From assembly GCF_900186865.1 (NCBI RefSeq), contig NZ_LT906480.1:1134001-1198000 (forward strand): a stretch of 64,000 bases of DNA, in the 5' to 3' direction. Within the stretch, counting starts at the first letter, position 1. The number at the start of each line of letters is the position of its first letter. The notes below the pieces were generated by a model. The model searched no databases. It saw only the letters and a program-made list of their open reading frames with translations, and had not been told where the DNA came from. Shown piece after piece: positions 18,606 to 26,838 of this stretch. A program made the translations under genes and the position numbers. This DNA comes from Stenotrophomonas maltophilia (GTDB taxonomy: Bacteria > Pseudomonadota > Gammaproteobacteria > Xanthomonadales > Xanthomonadaceae).

Positions 18606-19097
18606 ATGAGCCGCGCACGCCTACGCCTTGGCCGCCATTCCCGGATCGGACAATCCTACATCCTGACCACCGTCATCCAGGAGCGTCGACGCTACTTCGA
18701 TGATGCCACTGCGGCACAGGAGGTGATGGATGTGTTCCGTCGCATTGATGCTGAGGGCCTGACGCACTCACTTGCCTATGTGGTCATGCCGGACCACATC
18801 CATTGGCTTGTGGAGATCCGTGCGTTCTCGCTGGACTACATCATGCAACGCTTCAAATCGAGCAGTGCATTGCGGATCAACCGCATGCTGGGTAGGACAG
18901 GACCATTCTGGCAATCGAGCTATCACGATCACGCCATTCGTTCTGAAGAATCACTGTTTCGCCATGCGATGTACATCGTCGCCAACCCGGTCAGGGCGAA
19001 CTTGGCGAGCTGCGTGGGAGAGTATCCGTATGCCTGGTGCCGATGGGAGATCGATGAGAGGTACCAGGCAATGGATTACCCCGAAGCGGAGAGGTAG
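18606..19097 (+). CDS. REP-associated tyrosine transposase (RAYT)
   Basis: A 163-residue Y1-transposase (IS200/IS605-related) protein. The metal-binding HxH motif is MPDHIHWLVE (His64 and His66), and the catalytic tyrosine is most likely Tyr106 in SSYHDHAIRSEESL. These are the marks of RAYT proteins, thought to spread or maintain REP palindromes as single-copy domesticated genes. The flanks support this: tandem REPs on one side, and on the other a second array in inverted orientation. The TAG stop codon lies inside the GTAG head (19094-19097) of the first downstream repeat. The gene appears intact. Confidence 0.95.
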   Translation: MSRARLRLGRHSRIGQSYILTTVIQERRRYFDDATAAQEVMDVFRRIDAEGLTHSLAYVVMPDHIHWLVEIRAFSLDYIMQRFKSSSALRINRMLGRTGPFWQSSYHDHAIRSEESLFRHAMYIVANPVRANLASCVGEYPYAWCRWEIDERYQAMDYPEAER

Positions 19098-19221
19098 TGC
19101 CGACCAACGGTCGGCACCCACCCATACCCAAGCCGACCAACGGTCGGCACCCACCCATACCCAAGCCGACCAACGGTCGGCACCCACCAATACCCAAGCC
19201 GACCAACGGTAGGCATCCACC
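19094..19221. repeat. Tandem array of 33-bp REP units downstream of RAYT
   Basis: Copies start at 19100, 19133, 19166 and 19199, each with CCGACCAACGGTCGGCACCC and a short linker (ACCCATACCCAAG). The palindrome is the reverse complement of that in the upstream array, so the RAYT is bracketed by inverted arrays. The last copy carries a point change (GGTAGGCAT), and the first begins with GTAG. Confidence 0.95.
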
Positions 19222-19250
19222 AACAGGTGTTTCCCAGCAGAAGCTGTGGT

Positions 19251-20048
19251 TCAGCGCTTCTGCGCGAACAGCCATTCCCACATTGCCGGGTCGGCGTAGG
19301 TGGCGTCCCAGGCATTGTGGTTGCCTTCCGGGTATTCGGTGTAGCGCACGTCGCGTGCGGCGGCGCGCTGGAATGCGGCATGCAGTCTGCGGTCGTCGTC
19401 CGGCGGCACCACGTCATCCAGTGCGCCGTGGAAGATCCAGATCGGCGTGTGCTGCAGGCGCTGGGCAATCACCGCGTACGGGTCCGCTTCGTGCGCGACC
19501 TGCTCGACGAACAGGGTCGGGCGTACCGCACGCGGGGCGAGCACCGCGCCGCACACGGGGACGATCGCGGCAAAGCGGCGTGGGTCATCCAATGCGATGT
19601 TCCAGCTGCCATAGCCGCCCATCGACATGCCGGTCAGGTATTGCCGCGCCGGGTCGGCGCCGAATTCGGCGATCGTCGCGTCCAGCGCGGCCACTGCCGC
19701 ACGGTTGTTGCGGCCGCTCCATTCCTCGTGGCCCGGCACCTGCGGGAACACCACCAGGGCGGGGAAATCGGGATGCGCGCGCAGGTAAGGCCCCAGCCCG
19801 GCGTGGGTCTGCTTGACGCCATCGGCGCCGCGCTCGCCCGAGCCGTGCAGGAACAGGATGACCGGAAGGTGGGTGGGAGCGGCGGCCTGCACGCCGGCCG
19901 GAATGAACACCTGGTAGTAAGCCGTTTGCCCGTCCACCTTCACCGCACGTGCTTCGAAGCGGCCACGCGCGCTGTCCGGCAGCGAAGTGCAACCGCTCAT
20001 CATCAGAAGGGCCAGCAGTGGCAGCCAGCGCGACAGCAAACGGACCAT
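19251..20048 (-). CDS. Lipoprotein alpha/beta hydrolase (dienelactone hydrolase/phospholipase-like)
   Basis: A 265-residue protein with a lipoprotein signal (MVRLLSRWLPLLALLMMSGC, Cys20). The hydrolase fold shows VILFLHGSGERG (oxyanion region), the nucleophile GMSMGGYGSW with Ser near residue 145, the Asp in HGALDDVVPP and a late His in EGNHNAW. This layout matches predicted peptidase/esterase proteins annotated as PHB depolymerase- or phospholipase-like. I start at the ATG at 20048; the frame is open further upstream but only as a shadow of the neighbouring gene. Substrate unknown. Confidence 0.87.
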   Translation of the reverse strand: MVRLLSRWLPLLALLMMSGCTSLPDSARGRFEARAVKVDGQTAYYQVFIPAGVQAAAPTHLPVILFLHGSGERGADGVKQTHAGLGPYLRAHPDFPALVVFPQVPGHEEWSGRNNRAAVAALDATIAEFGADPARQYLTGMSMGGYGSWNIALDDPRRFAAIVPVCGAVLAPRAVRPTLFVEQVAHEADPYAVIAQRLQHTPIWIFHGALDDVVPPDDDRRLHAAFQRAAARDVRYTEYPEGNHNAWDATYADPAMWEWLFAQKR

Positions 20049-20118
20049 GGGATTTTCCGAAGCGGCGAGATCGCCTGCATCGTAGTCCGCCGACGTCGGC
20101 CCGGCATCGTGCGCCGCG

Positions 20119-20385
20119 TCACTGCGGGCGCGGGAAGCTGGCGATGATCTCCAACTGCTCCTGTGCCTCGGCATTGCCTTCGGCGGCGGCGGCCTGCACC
20201 TGCGCAATGTCCGGGTGCAGGACCACCAGCAGTGGGTTTTCGCAGACCGGGCAGTCGTACTCGGTGGCGTCCTCGTCCAGTTCCATTTCCATGGCGCGCG
20301 AGCTGCCCTTCCATTCACAGGCCGGGCAGGTGTGCTGCTGGTCGCGCCAGCCGGGCTGGAAGTAGTTTTCGATTGTCGTTGCCAT
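20119..20385 (-). CDS. CPXCG-motif cysteine-rich (zinc ribbon) protein
   Basis: An 88-residue protein with two CPxC knuckles, CPACEW at residues 20-25 and CPVCEN at 45-50, which should bind one zinc ion, then an Ala/Glu-rich helix to the end. It matches the small CPXCG family found in proteobacteria. It lies 62 bp downstream of mgtE on the same strand and may share its transcript. Function unknown. Confidence 0.85.
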   Translation of the reverse strand: MATTIENYFQPGWRDQQHTCPACEWKGSSRAMEMELDEDATEYDCPVCENPLLVVLHPDIAQVQAAAAEGNAEAQEQLEIIASFPRPQ

Positions 20386-20447
20386 GGGGGGATCCAGTTG
20401 GGATCGGGTCAGAGCGCCGCGCAGCGGGGATCCGACCGTCGAGATGG

Positions 20448-21809
20448 TCAGTGCAGCAGCACCAGGGTGGCCAGGCCGAGGAAGGTGAAGAAGCCCATCG
20501 AATCGGTCACGGCGGTCAGGAAGATGCCGCTGGCCAGCGCCGGGTCGAAGCCGAAGCGCTTCAACGTCAACGGCACCAGCACGCCGGCCAACGCAGCAAA
20601 CAACAGGTTGCAGGTCAACGCGATGGCGATCACTGCCGACAACCCGGGCGAGTGGAACCAGGCGAGCACGATCAGGCCCAGCACCGAACCCAGCATCACG
20701 CCGTTCAACAGCGCGACCCGAACTTCCTTCCACAGCAGGGTGCGGGCGTTGGAGGCGCCCACCTGGCCCAGCGCCAGGCCGCGCACCATCAGTGCCAGCA
20801 CCTGGGTACCGGCGTTGCCGCCGAGGCCGGCGACGATCGGCATCAGCACCGCCAGCGCCACCAGTTTGTCGATGGTGCCTTCGAAGTGGCCGACCACGCT
20901 GGAGGCCAGGAAGGCCGTGCACAGGTTCACCGACAGCCACATCAGGCGGCGGCGCATCGCGCGCCAGACCGGGCTGAACAGATCTTCGTCCTCGTCCAGA
21001 CCGGCGGCGCCCAGCGCCTGGTGCTCGGCCTGGCCGCGGATGATGTCGACCACGTCATCGATGGTGATGCGACCGATCAGGATGTTGTTGTCATCCACCA
21101 CTGGCGCGGAGATCCAGTCATGGTCGGAGAACTGGCGGGCGACTTCCTGGTCGCTCTCGCCGACGTCGATGGCTGGCTGCTCGTCGTCGATCAGGCGATT
21201 GATCGGGGTGGTGTCCTCGTGGGTCACCAGTGCCGCCAGCGACACGCGGCCGAGGTACTGATGGCGGCGGCTGACCACGAACAGGTGGTCGGTGTGGTCG
21301 GGCAGTTCACCGCGCAGGCGCAGGTAGCGCAGCACGACGTCGACATTGACGTCGGCGCGCACGGTCACCACGTCCGGATTCATCAGGCGACCGGCGCTGT
21401 CCTCGGGATAGGACAGGACCTGTTCCAGGCGCTCGCGGTTCTCGCGGTCCATCGACTTGAGGACTTCGTCGATGACCGTGTCCGGCAGGTCTTCGACCAG
21501 GTCGGCCAGATCGTCGATGTCCAGGTCTTCGACCGCGGCGATGATCTCGTCCGGGTCCATGTCCGCGAGCAGGCTTTCGCGCACGTCGTCGCCGACGTGG
21601 ACCAGCACCTCGCCGTCGTCTTCCGGATCAACCAGTCCCCACACCACCTCGCGCTTGCCCGGCGGCAACGATTCGAGCAGGTTGCCGATCTCGGCCGGGG
21701 CCAGGGTGTTGACCAGGCGACGCACCGGGCCCAGCCGGCCGCTGTCCAGTGCATCGGACAGCATCCGCAGTTGGCGCGCAGTCTTGTCGTGGCGTACAGC
21801 TTCAGCCAT
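20448..21809 (-). CDS. mgtE: Magnesium transporter MgtE
   Basis: A 453-residue protein with the complete MgtE architecture: N-terminal superhelical MgtE_N domain (about 30-130), two CBS domains (about 135-255) that sense cytosolic Mg2+, and a membrane domain with five helices (from about 285), including the pore segment GGNAGTQVLALMVRGLALG. It conducts Mg2+ (and Co2+) into the cell. It is the gene downstream of the EIIA-ptsH-ptsI operon, an order shared with xanthomonads. I see no obvious Mg riboswitch in the short leader. Confidence 0.97.
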   Translation of the reverse strand: MAEAVRHDKTARQLRMLSDALDSGRLGPVRRLVNTLAPAEIGNLLESLPPGKREVVWGLVDPEDDGEVLVHVGDDVRESLLADMDPDEIIAAVEDLDIDDLADLVEDLPDTVIDEVLKSMDRENRERLEQVLSYPEDSAGRLMNPDVVTVRADVNVDVVLRYLRLRGELPDHTDHLFVVSRRHQYLGRVSLAALVTHEDTTPINRLIDDEQPAIDVGESDQEVARQFSDHDWISAPVVDDNNILIGRITIDDVVDIIRGQAEHQALGAAGLDEDEDLFSPVWRAMRRRLMWLSVNLCTAFLASSVVGHFEGTIDKLVALAVLMPIVAGLGGNAGTQVLALMVRGLALGQVGASNARTLLWKEVRVALLNGVMLGSVLGLIVLAWFHSPGLSAVIAIALTCNLLFAALAGVLVPLTLKRFGFDPALASGIFLTAVTDSMGFFTFLGLATLVLLH

Positions 21810-21923
21810 CGCAGCTCCCGCGGGGATAAGAAAAGCCGCGATCCCGGCAAGGATGCGGCAACAGGGGTGTTCAGCGCGTCATTATCGCAAGGCGATGTTT
21901 CAACGCATAGCCGCCGGGTGGCG

Positions 21924-21948
21924 GTAGTGCCGGCCGCTGGCCGGCAAC
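21924..21948 (+). repeat. GTAG-type REP palindrome
   Basis: GTAGTGCCGGCCGCTGGCCG plus GCAAC, a textbook copy of the genus REP. It sits between mgtE and ptsI. Confidence 0.92.
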
Positions 21949-21968
21949 CTCTTGGCCTTCAACGAGAC

Positions 21969-22009
21969 GGGGTCAGATCCCTTTTCCCGCGAAAAAGGGA
22001 TCTGACCCC
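21969..22009. repeat. GGGGTCAGATCCC perfect inverted repeat
   Basis: GGGGTCAGATCCCTTTT is mirrored after a six-base loop by AAAAGGGATCTGACCCC, giving a 17-bp stem. It belongs to a second palindrome family with copies at 34645, 34694, 50391 and 63946. As the first structure past the ptsI stop it is a possible transcription end. Confidence 0.92.
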
Positions 22010-22037
22010 AGGCGTGCATGCCCGGCGAGCCGGGGTA

Positions 22038-23807
22038 TCAGGCCGTTTCGGCCACCAGTGCCAGCCAGCGTTCGATCGCGCGGCGGTCGCGCGCGGCCAG
22101 CAGCTTCGGTGCGCGCGCGCGCAGCATGGCCAGGTCGGCCTCGCGGACCGCGCGGCGTACTTCCAGCAGCGTGCCCGGGTGCAGGCTGAACTCGGTCAGG
22201 CCCAGTGCCAGCAGCAGTGGGGTCATCCGCGCATCGCCGGCCATCTCGCCACAGACCGCCACCGGGATGCGGTGGCGCGCGCCGGTCTCGATCACCATCT
22301 GCAGCAGCCGCAGCACCGCCGGGTGCAACGGCGAATACAGCTCGCCCAGTGCTTCATTGTTGCGGTCGGCCGCCAGCAGGTACTGCACCAGGTCGTTGGT
22401 GCCGATCGACAGGAAATCGACCAGGTCGATGAAGCTCTCCAGCGCCAGCGCCGCAGCAGGGACTTCGATCATCGCGCCCAGTGGCACGTGGTCGGACACC
22501 ATGTGGCCTTCGCCGCGCAGCTGTTCGGTCAGCTTGAGCATGCGGCGGCGCACTGCCAGTAGTTCCTCCCGGGTGCTGACCATCGGCACCAGCACCCGCA
22601 GCTTGCCGTAGGCCGAGGCGCGCAGGATCGCGCGCAGCTGGGTGTCGGCTACCTTCGGCCGTGCCAGCGACAGGCGTACGCCGCGAAGGCCGAGCGCCGG
22701 GTTTTCTTCGTTGCTCAGGGTCAGGCCGGTGCGGTCGGCCTTGTCCGCGCCCAGATCGAGGGTGCGGATGGTCACCGGTCGCCCGCTCATGCCCAGTGCC
22801 GCATCGCGGTAGGTCTGGAACTGTTCTTCTTCATCCGGCAGCTCGTTGCGCTGCAGGAACAGGAATTCGGTGCGGTACAGGCCCAGGCCGTGGGCGCCCA
22901 GCGCATGCGCCTGGGTCACGTCCTCCAGCGACTCGGCATTGGCCAGCAGGGCAATGTCGACCTGGTCGCGGGTGCGGCTGGGCTTGCTGCGCAGGCGGCC
23001 GAGCTCGCGCTGTTCGCGCGCGTGTTCCTTCAGTCGTGCGCGGTAGTCGCGCAGATTGTCGGCCTGTGGATTGGCGGTGATGCTGCCGTCGGCGCCGTCG
23101 ATGATCAGCACGTCGCCATCGGCGATGCGGCTGAGCAGCTGCGGCACGTTGACGATCAAGGGCAGGTGCAGGCTGCGCGCAAGGATCGCGCTGTGCGAGA
23201 GCGCGCTGCCGGCGGCGGTGACGATGCCGACCACGCCTTGCGCCTGCAGCTGTGCCAGTTCGGAGGGCGCGATGTTGTCGCAGACCAGGATCTCGCCGGC
23301 CAGGCCTTTCACCGCTGGCGGGCGTTCGGGCTGCAGGAAGGCATGGATGCGGCCGATCACATGGTCGAGGTCGTCCATGCGGCTCTTCAGGTAAGCATCG
23401 TCCATGCCGTCGAAGACCTTGGCCAGGCGGTCGCGCTGCAGGCGCAACGCATAGCCGGCGCTGTACGGTCCGCTGCGGATCAGTTCGTCCAGCCCATACA
23501 GCAGCTCGGGATCGTCCAGCAGCAGCGCATGCAGGTCGAGGAACTCACCCACTTCCTGGTTCAGCGCTCCATGCAGGCGCTGGCGCAGCTCGTGCATCTC
23601 CGAGCGCGCGGCGTCCACCGCGCGATGCAGGCACGCCAGCTCGGCCTCGACCTGGTGGGCGGCAACGCGCTGCTCGGCCACTTCCAGTGCATGCGGCAGG
23701 CGAACGCGGGCGCGGCCCATTGCCGTGCCGCGGGCGGCACCATGCCCGGCCAGCAGCAGTACCGGCCGCTGGCCGGAAGGGGGTTGGCCGGCGCGTGCGC
23801 GTGGCAC
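22038..23807 (-). CDS. ptsI: Phosphoenolpyruvate-protein phosphotransferase (PTS enzyme I)
   Basis: A 589-residue EI. Domains in order: N-terminal PEP-utilising region, phosphohistidine domain with the active His in SALSHSAILARSL (about residue 205), and the C-terminal PEP-binding barrel (TIRTLDLGADK, FLSIGTNDLVQYLLAADR, VCGEMAGD). It takes phosphate from PEP and passes it to HPr. The start is a GTG two bases after the HPr stop. The first 20 residues, before LLAGHGAARGTAMG where EI homology begins, are encoded across a REP-like palindrome (23751-23778), so the exact start is uncertain. No EIIBC permease is encoded in this window. Confidence 0.95.
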   Translation of the reverse strand: MPRARAGQPPSGQRPVLLLAGHGAARGTAMGRARVRLPHALEVAEQRVAAHQVEAELACLHRAVDAARSEMHELRQRLHGALNQEVGEFLDLHALLLDDPELLYGLDELIRSGPYSAGYALRLQRDRLAKVFDGMDDAYLKSRMDDLDHVIGRIHAFLQPERPPAVKGLAGEILVCDNIAPSELAQLQAQGVVGIVTAAGSALSHSAILARSLHLPLIVNVPQLLSRIADGDVLIIDGADGSITANPQADNLRDYRARLKEHAREQRELGRLRSKPSRTRDQVDIALLANAESLEDVTQAHALGAHGLGLYRTEFLFLQRNELPDEEEQFQTYRDAALGMSGRPVTIRTLDLGADKADRTGLTLSNEENPALGLRGVRLSLARPKVADTQLRAILRASAYGKLRVLVPMVSTREELLAVRRRMLKLTEQLRGEGHMVSDHVPLGAMIEVPAAALALESFIDLVDFLSIGTNDLVQYLLAADRNNEALGELYSPLHPAVLRLLQMVIETGARHRIPVAVCGEMAGDARMTPLLLALGLTEFSLHPGTLLEVRRAVREADLAMLRARAPKLLAARDRRAIERWLALVAETA

Positions 23808-23809
23808 GC

Positions 23810-24079
23810 TCAGCTGTCCTCGTCGAAACGGCGTTCGAACAGGCCGACCACCGCCTCCATCGCGGCGGCTTCGTCCTCGCCATTGATCCGCACGGTGACC
23901 GGGGTGCCCTGGCCGGCGGCCAGCAGCATCACGCCCATGATGCTCTTGGCGTTGATCTCACGGCCTTTGGCGGCCATGGTCACGTTGCAGCGGAACGGCG
24001 CCAGGGTCTGCACCAGCTTGGCGGTGGCCCGGGCATGCAGGCCCAGGCGGTTGCTCACGGTGAGTTCTCGTTCAAGCAT
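23810..24079 (-). CDS. ptsH: Phosphocarrier protein HPr
   Basis: An 89-residue HPr with both regulatory sites: His15 in LGLHARAT, phosphorylated by EI, and Ser46 in NAKSIMGVM, the substrate of HPr kinase. The Ser46 context and the presence of hprK 2 kb upstream indicate that ATP-dependent control of HPr works in this organism. The gene overlaps the EIIA stop and is followed directly by ptsI. Confidence 0.97.
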   Translation of the reverse strand: MLERELTVSNRLGLHARATAKLVQTLAPFRCNVTMAAKGREINAKSIMGVMLLAAGQGTPVTVRINGEDEAAAMEAVVGLFERRFDEDS

Positions 24080-24464
24080 CGTCGACTATCGCTCCATTAC
24101 GGGTACCCGCCGCGGCTGTGGCGGGCAGTTGATCCAGTCCCTGTTCCGGATAATTCATCACCCGCAGCAACATCGGCAGGCTCAGCGCCGACACCCGGCG
24201 AACCGGGGTCCCCAGCCGGGCCAGCTGCCCGGCAAGATTGGCGGGGCTGGCGCCGTACAGGTCGGTCAGGATCAGCACACCATCACCCCCGTCAACCCGC
24301 CGCAGGGCGGCCGAGGCGAGCGGGAGCAGGGCGTCCAGGTCTGCGTCGAACGGTACTTCGAAAGCTTCGGTTTTCAGCGGCAACTGCCGCAGGAGCCGGG
24401 TCGCCACGTCAAGCAGGGCGGTCCCGACCCCGGGATGTGTTACGAGGAGAATGCCACAGGTCAT
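24072..24464 (-). CDS. PTS EIIA component, mannose family
   Basis: A 130-residue EIIA-Man-type protein. The phosphorylatable His10 is in the N-terminal strand ILLVTHPGVGTALL, and the LTDLYGASPANLAGQLA segment (about residues 66-82) is typical of the fold. There are no partner EIIB, IIC or IID genes, so it probably has a regulatory role, as reported for similar xanthomonad clusters. First gene of EIIA-ptsH-ptsI, with an 8-bp overlap into ptsH. Confidence 0.93.
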   Translation of the reverse strand: MTCGILLVTHPGVGTALLDVATRLLRQLPLKTEAFEVPFDADLDALLPLASAALRRVDGGDGVLILTDLYGASPANLAGQLARLGTPVRRVSALSLPMLLRVMNYPEQGLDQLPATAAAGTRNGAIVDDA

Positions 24465-24686
24465 TACTGCACGTTAACAGGTCAAGGTGAATTGGCGATA
24501 GCAGCAGGAGAGGGGCACTGTGTCCCGTATTCAGCGTTGCTCCCAGGGGAGGCCTTTTCCGTTGAGAAAGAGATCCGACTCCATCCGTTTTTCGATGCCT
24601 GACAGCGATTCATCCACGCATGGCGTGGATCCATCGTGTCGACCAGGGTCGACACCCCCCAACAGCGGCAGAAATCTGTCAGAGGT

Positions 24687-24864
24687 GGGGCGGTGTGGGT
24701 CTGCAGGACCGTTGGCGCCATGGATGGCGCCATCGAGCCCCCAGGGGTGAGGGCGCTTTGCTTGCGAAGCACTGCTTCGCAAGCGCCCGAACGCCCAGCC
24801 GCCAGCGGCTGGGCCGGACCGCGGAGCGGGGTTCACGGCGTGTCCTGCAGACCCACACCGCCCC
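24687..24864 (-). repeat. Large hairpin element, copy C (23-bp perfect arms)
   Basis: The left arm 24687-24709 (GGGGCGGTGTGGGTCTGCAG plus GAC) is exactly complementary to 24842-24864. Inside are the core TTGGCGCCATGGATGGCGCC (24712-24731) followed by ATCGAG, shared with the element at 43198, and two nested hairpins: CGCTTGCGAAGCAG and its partner near 24750-24790, and GCCCAGCCGC with GCGGCTGGGC at 24793-24814. Confidence 0.9.
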
Positions 24865-24915
24865 GCCATCCCACGAAATCCCGCTTCTGCTGTTGCTTCT
24901 GCTGTTGCTGTTGCT

Positions 24916-24940
24916 GTTGCCGGCCAGCGGCCGGCACTAC
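24916..24940 (-). repeat. GTAG-type REP palindrome
   Basis: GTTGCCGGCCAGCGGCCGGC plus CACTAC, the same unit as at 2887 in the same orientation, immediately after the CTGTTG run. Confidence 0.9.
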
Positions 24941-24975
24941 CGGCGGGTGCCGGGCGCAGCCCGGCCGCCCCCCCC

Positions 24976-25860
24976 TCAATCCTGTTCGCGGTGGTACGTC
25001 GCCACGTCTTCCCAGCCCATCTCGCGGGCATGCCGGGCCAGACGCTCGGCCAGGAACACCGAGCGGTGCTTGCCGCCGGTGCAGCCGAACGCCACGGTCA
25101 CATAGCTGCGGGTGCCATCACTCAGCTTCGGCAGCCAGGTATCGAGGAAGTCCATCAGCTGGGCCAGGTAGCGCTGCACGTCCGGCTGCGCTTCCAGGTA
25201 GTCGCGTACACCCGGTTCGCGACCGCTGAGCGCGCGCAGGTCCGGGTCCCAGTGCGGATTGGGCAGCACCCGCGCATCGAACACGAAGTCCGCCTCGGCC
25301 GGCACGCCGCGCTTGTAGGCGAACGATTCGAACAGCAGCGACAGGCCGGTGGCATGGTCCATCGTGAACTCGGTGATGATCCGCCGCCGCAGCTGATGCA
25401 CGTTGAGGCTGCTGGTGTCGATCACCGCATCAGCCTCGCGGCGCAGCGGTGCGGTCAACTCGCGTTCGCGGGCGATGGCTTCAGGCAGCGACAGGCCCAG
25501 CTGGCTCAGCGGATGGCGGCGGCGGGTGTCGGCGTAGCGCTTGAGCAGCGTCTCGTCGCTGGCTTCGAAGAACAGCACCTTCACGTCCACGCCGGCGTCG
25601 GCCGCCAGCTGCCGCCAGTCGCCCAGCTGGCTCAGGTCGGCCTGGCCGCGAACGTCGATGCCTACGGCCAGACGCCGTGGTGCGCTGCCGTCGTGGTTGG
25701 CCAGCAGGCTGCGCACGAAGTCGGGCAGCAGATTGATCGGCAGGTTGTCCGAGCAGTAGTAATCCTGGTCCTCGAAGGTCTTCAGGGCGACGGATTTACC
25801 CGAGCCGGACAGGCCACTGACGATGATCAGGGTCGGGGCGGAGGGGGTGACGGTGCTCAT
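24976..25860 (-). CDS. rapZ: RNase adapter protein RapZ
   Basis: A 294-residue P-loop protein with Walker A GLSGSGKS (residues about 16-23), a Walker B-like GIDVRG segment, and the RapZ C-terminal domain motif [17 protein letters not shown]. In E. coli RapZ binds the small RNA GlmZ and guides RNase E, controlling glucosamine-6-phosphate synthase and so envelope precursor supply. It also senses glucosamine-6-phosphate. It closes the rpoN-hpf-ptsN-hprK-rapZ cluster as in E. coli, with hprK inserted before it. Confidence 0.97.
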   Translation of the reverse strand: MSTVTPSAPTLIIVSGLSGSGKSVALKTFEDQDYYCSDNLPINLLPDFVRSLLANHDGSAPRRLAVGIDVRGQADLSQLGDWRQLAADAGVDVKVLFFEASDETLLKRYADTRRRHPLSQLGLSLPEAIARERELTAPLRREADAVIDTSSLNVHQLRRRIITEFTMDHATGLSLLFESFAYKRGVPAEADFVFDARVLPNPHWDPDLRALSGREPGVRDYLEAQPDVQRYLAQLMDFLDTWLPKLSDGTRSYVTVAFGCTGGKHRSVFLAERLARHAREMGWEDVATYHREQD

Positions 25861-25887
25861 GGACAGGCTCTTCGAAGGGCAGGGAAA

Positions 25888-26838
25888 TCAGGGTGTTCGC
25901 CGTTCCAGCAGGTTGCTGTGGCGGGCGATGAACATGGCTGCCGGGTCGATGCCCTTGGTGCGCAGGATGTGCAGGCGGGTGGCCGCCTCGGTCAGCACGG
26001 CCAGGTTGCGGCCGGGCATCACCGGCAGGGTGATCAGCGGTACGTCCAGGTCCAGCACATGGCGAGTGCCCGAATCGCCGGTCAGGCGCTCGTAGCCATG
26101 CGGGGTGGGTTCGGTCATCGGCTTGGTCAAGTGGACGATCAGCCGAAGGTACTTGTTCTTCTTTACAGCCGTGTCGCCGAACATCTCGCGCACGTTCAAC
26201 ACGCCCAGGCCGCGCACCTCCAGCAGGTCCTGCAGCAGCTCCGGGCAGGTGCCATCGAGTACATCGGGCGCGATCTGGGTGAATTCGGGGGCATCGTCGG
26301 CCACCAGGCGATGGCCACGGCTGAGCAGTTCCAGCGCCAGTTCGCTCTTGCCGGATCCCGCTTCGCCGGTGATCAGCACGCCGATGGAGTAGATCTCCAT
26401 GAACACGCCGTGCAGGATCACCCGCGGCGCCAGCGTACGCGCCAGGTGGTAGGACAGGTGGTTGAGCAGTTCGTGGCCGCGCTTCGGCGACAGCCACAGC
26501 GGCGTGCCGGATTCGTCTGCGGCAGCGCGCAGGTCTTCCGGGCAGGCCTGGTTGCGGGTCAGCACCAGCGCCAGCGGGTGCGACTGCATGATCTTTTCGA
26601 TGGTCTCCCAGCGCTGGCGCGGTTCCAGCGCATCCAGCCAGGACAGTTCCTCGGTGCCCAGGATCTGCACCTTGTTGGGGTAGATCGCATTGAGATAGCC
26701 GGCCAGCGACGGACGCCGCGAGACCGTGTTGCCGGCCTCCAGCTCGCGCTTCTCGCCGGACTTGCCGGCAGCCCAGCGCAGCCCCAGCCGCTCGCGCTGC
26801 TGTTCGAACAGTTCACGGGCGGTGATGCTGGTATTCAT
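25888..26838 (-). CDS. hprK: HPr kinase/phosphorylase
   Basis: A 316-residue bifunctional enzyme with Walker [15 protein letters not shown] at about residues 155-168, the signature [14 protein letters not shown] at about 205, and the K3-loop region typical of HprK. I start at the ATG at 26838 ([14 protein letters not shown]), which overlaps the ptsN stop by 4 bp. The enzyme phosphorylates HPr at Ser46 with ATP and reverses this with phosphate, linking energy state to PTS control. Its presence with rpoN and ptsN is common in xanthomonads and absent from E. coli. Confidence 0.97.
   Translation of the reverse strand: MNTSITARELFEQQRERLGLRWAAGKSGEKRELEAGNTVSRRPSLAGYLNAIYPNKVQILGTEELSWLDALEPRQRWETIEKIMQSHPLALVLTRNQACPEDLRAAADESGTPLWLSPKRGHELLNHLSYHLARTLAPRVILHGVFMEIYSIGVLITGEAGSGKSELALELLSRGHRLVADDAPEFTQIAPDVLDGTCPELLQDLLEVRGLGVLNVREMFGDTAVKKNKYLRLIVHLTKPMTEPTPHGYERLTGDSGTRHVLDLDVPLITLPVMPGRNLAVLTEAATRLHILRTKGIDPAAMFIARHSNLLERRTP

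Larger units (their letters stand above)
24465..24975. repeat. Gene-free 511-bp stretch rich in palindromes
   Basis: No gene is supported here. From left: an ATCCACGCATGGCGTGGAT palindrome near 24612, a GTGTCGACCAGGGTCGACAC palindrome at 24636-24655, a large hairpin with 23-bp arms (24687-24864, annotated separately), a run of CTGTTG hexamers (about 24893-24919) and a GTAG REP (24916-24940, minus). It separates rapZ from the EIIA gene and probably divides the two operons. Confidence 0.8.

Noticed and set aside
18317..19221. CRISPR array
   Set aside because: The repeated units are tandem and near-identical over their full length, so there are no unique spacers, and no cas gene is present. They are REP arrays around a RAYT.
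20163..22562. A 799-codon open frame on the plus strand
   Set aside because: It is antisense to mgtE, the zinc-ribbon gene and part of ptsI, with no recognisable domain.
24893..24919. CTGTTG run as a phase-variation microsatellite
   Set aside because: The run is short and imperfect and is not in a gene or promoter, so switching would have no evident effect.
24620..25105. Small plus-strand genes in the 24.5-25.1 kb gap
   Set aside because: The frames run through palindromes and into antisense rapZ, without ribosome-binding sites or domains.
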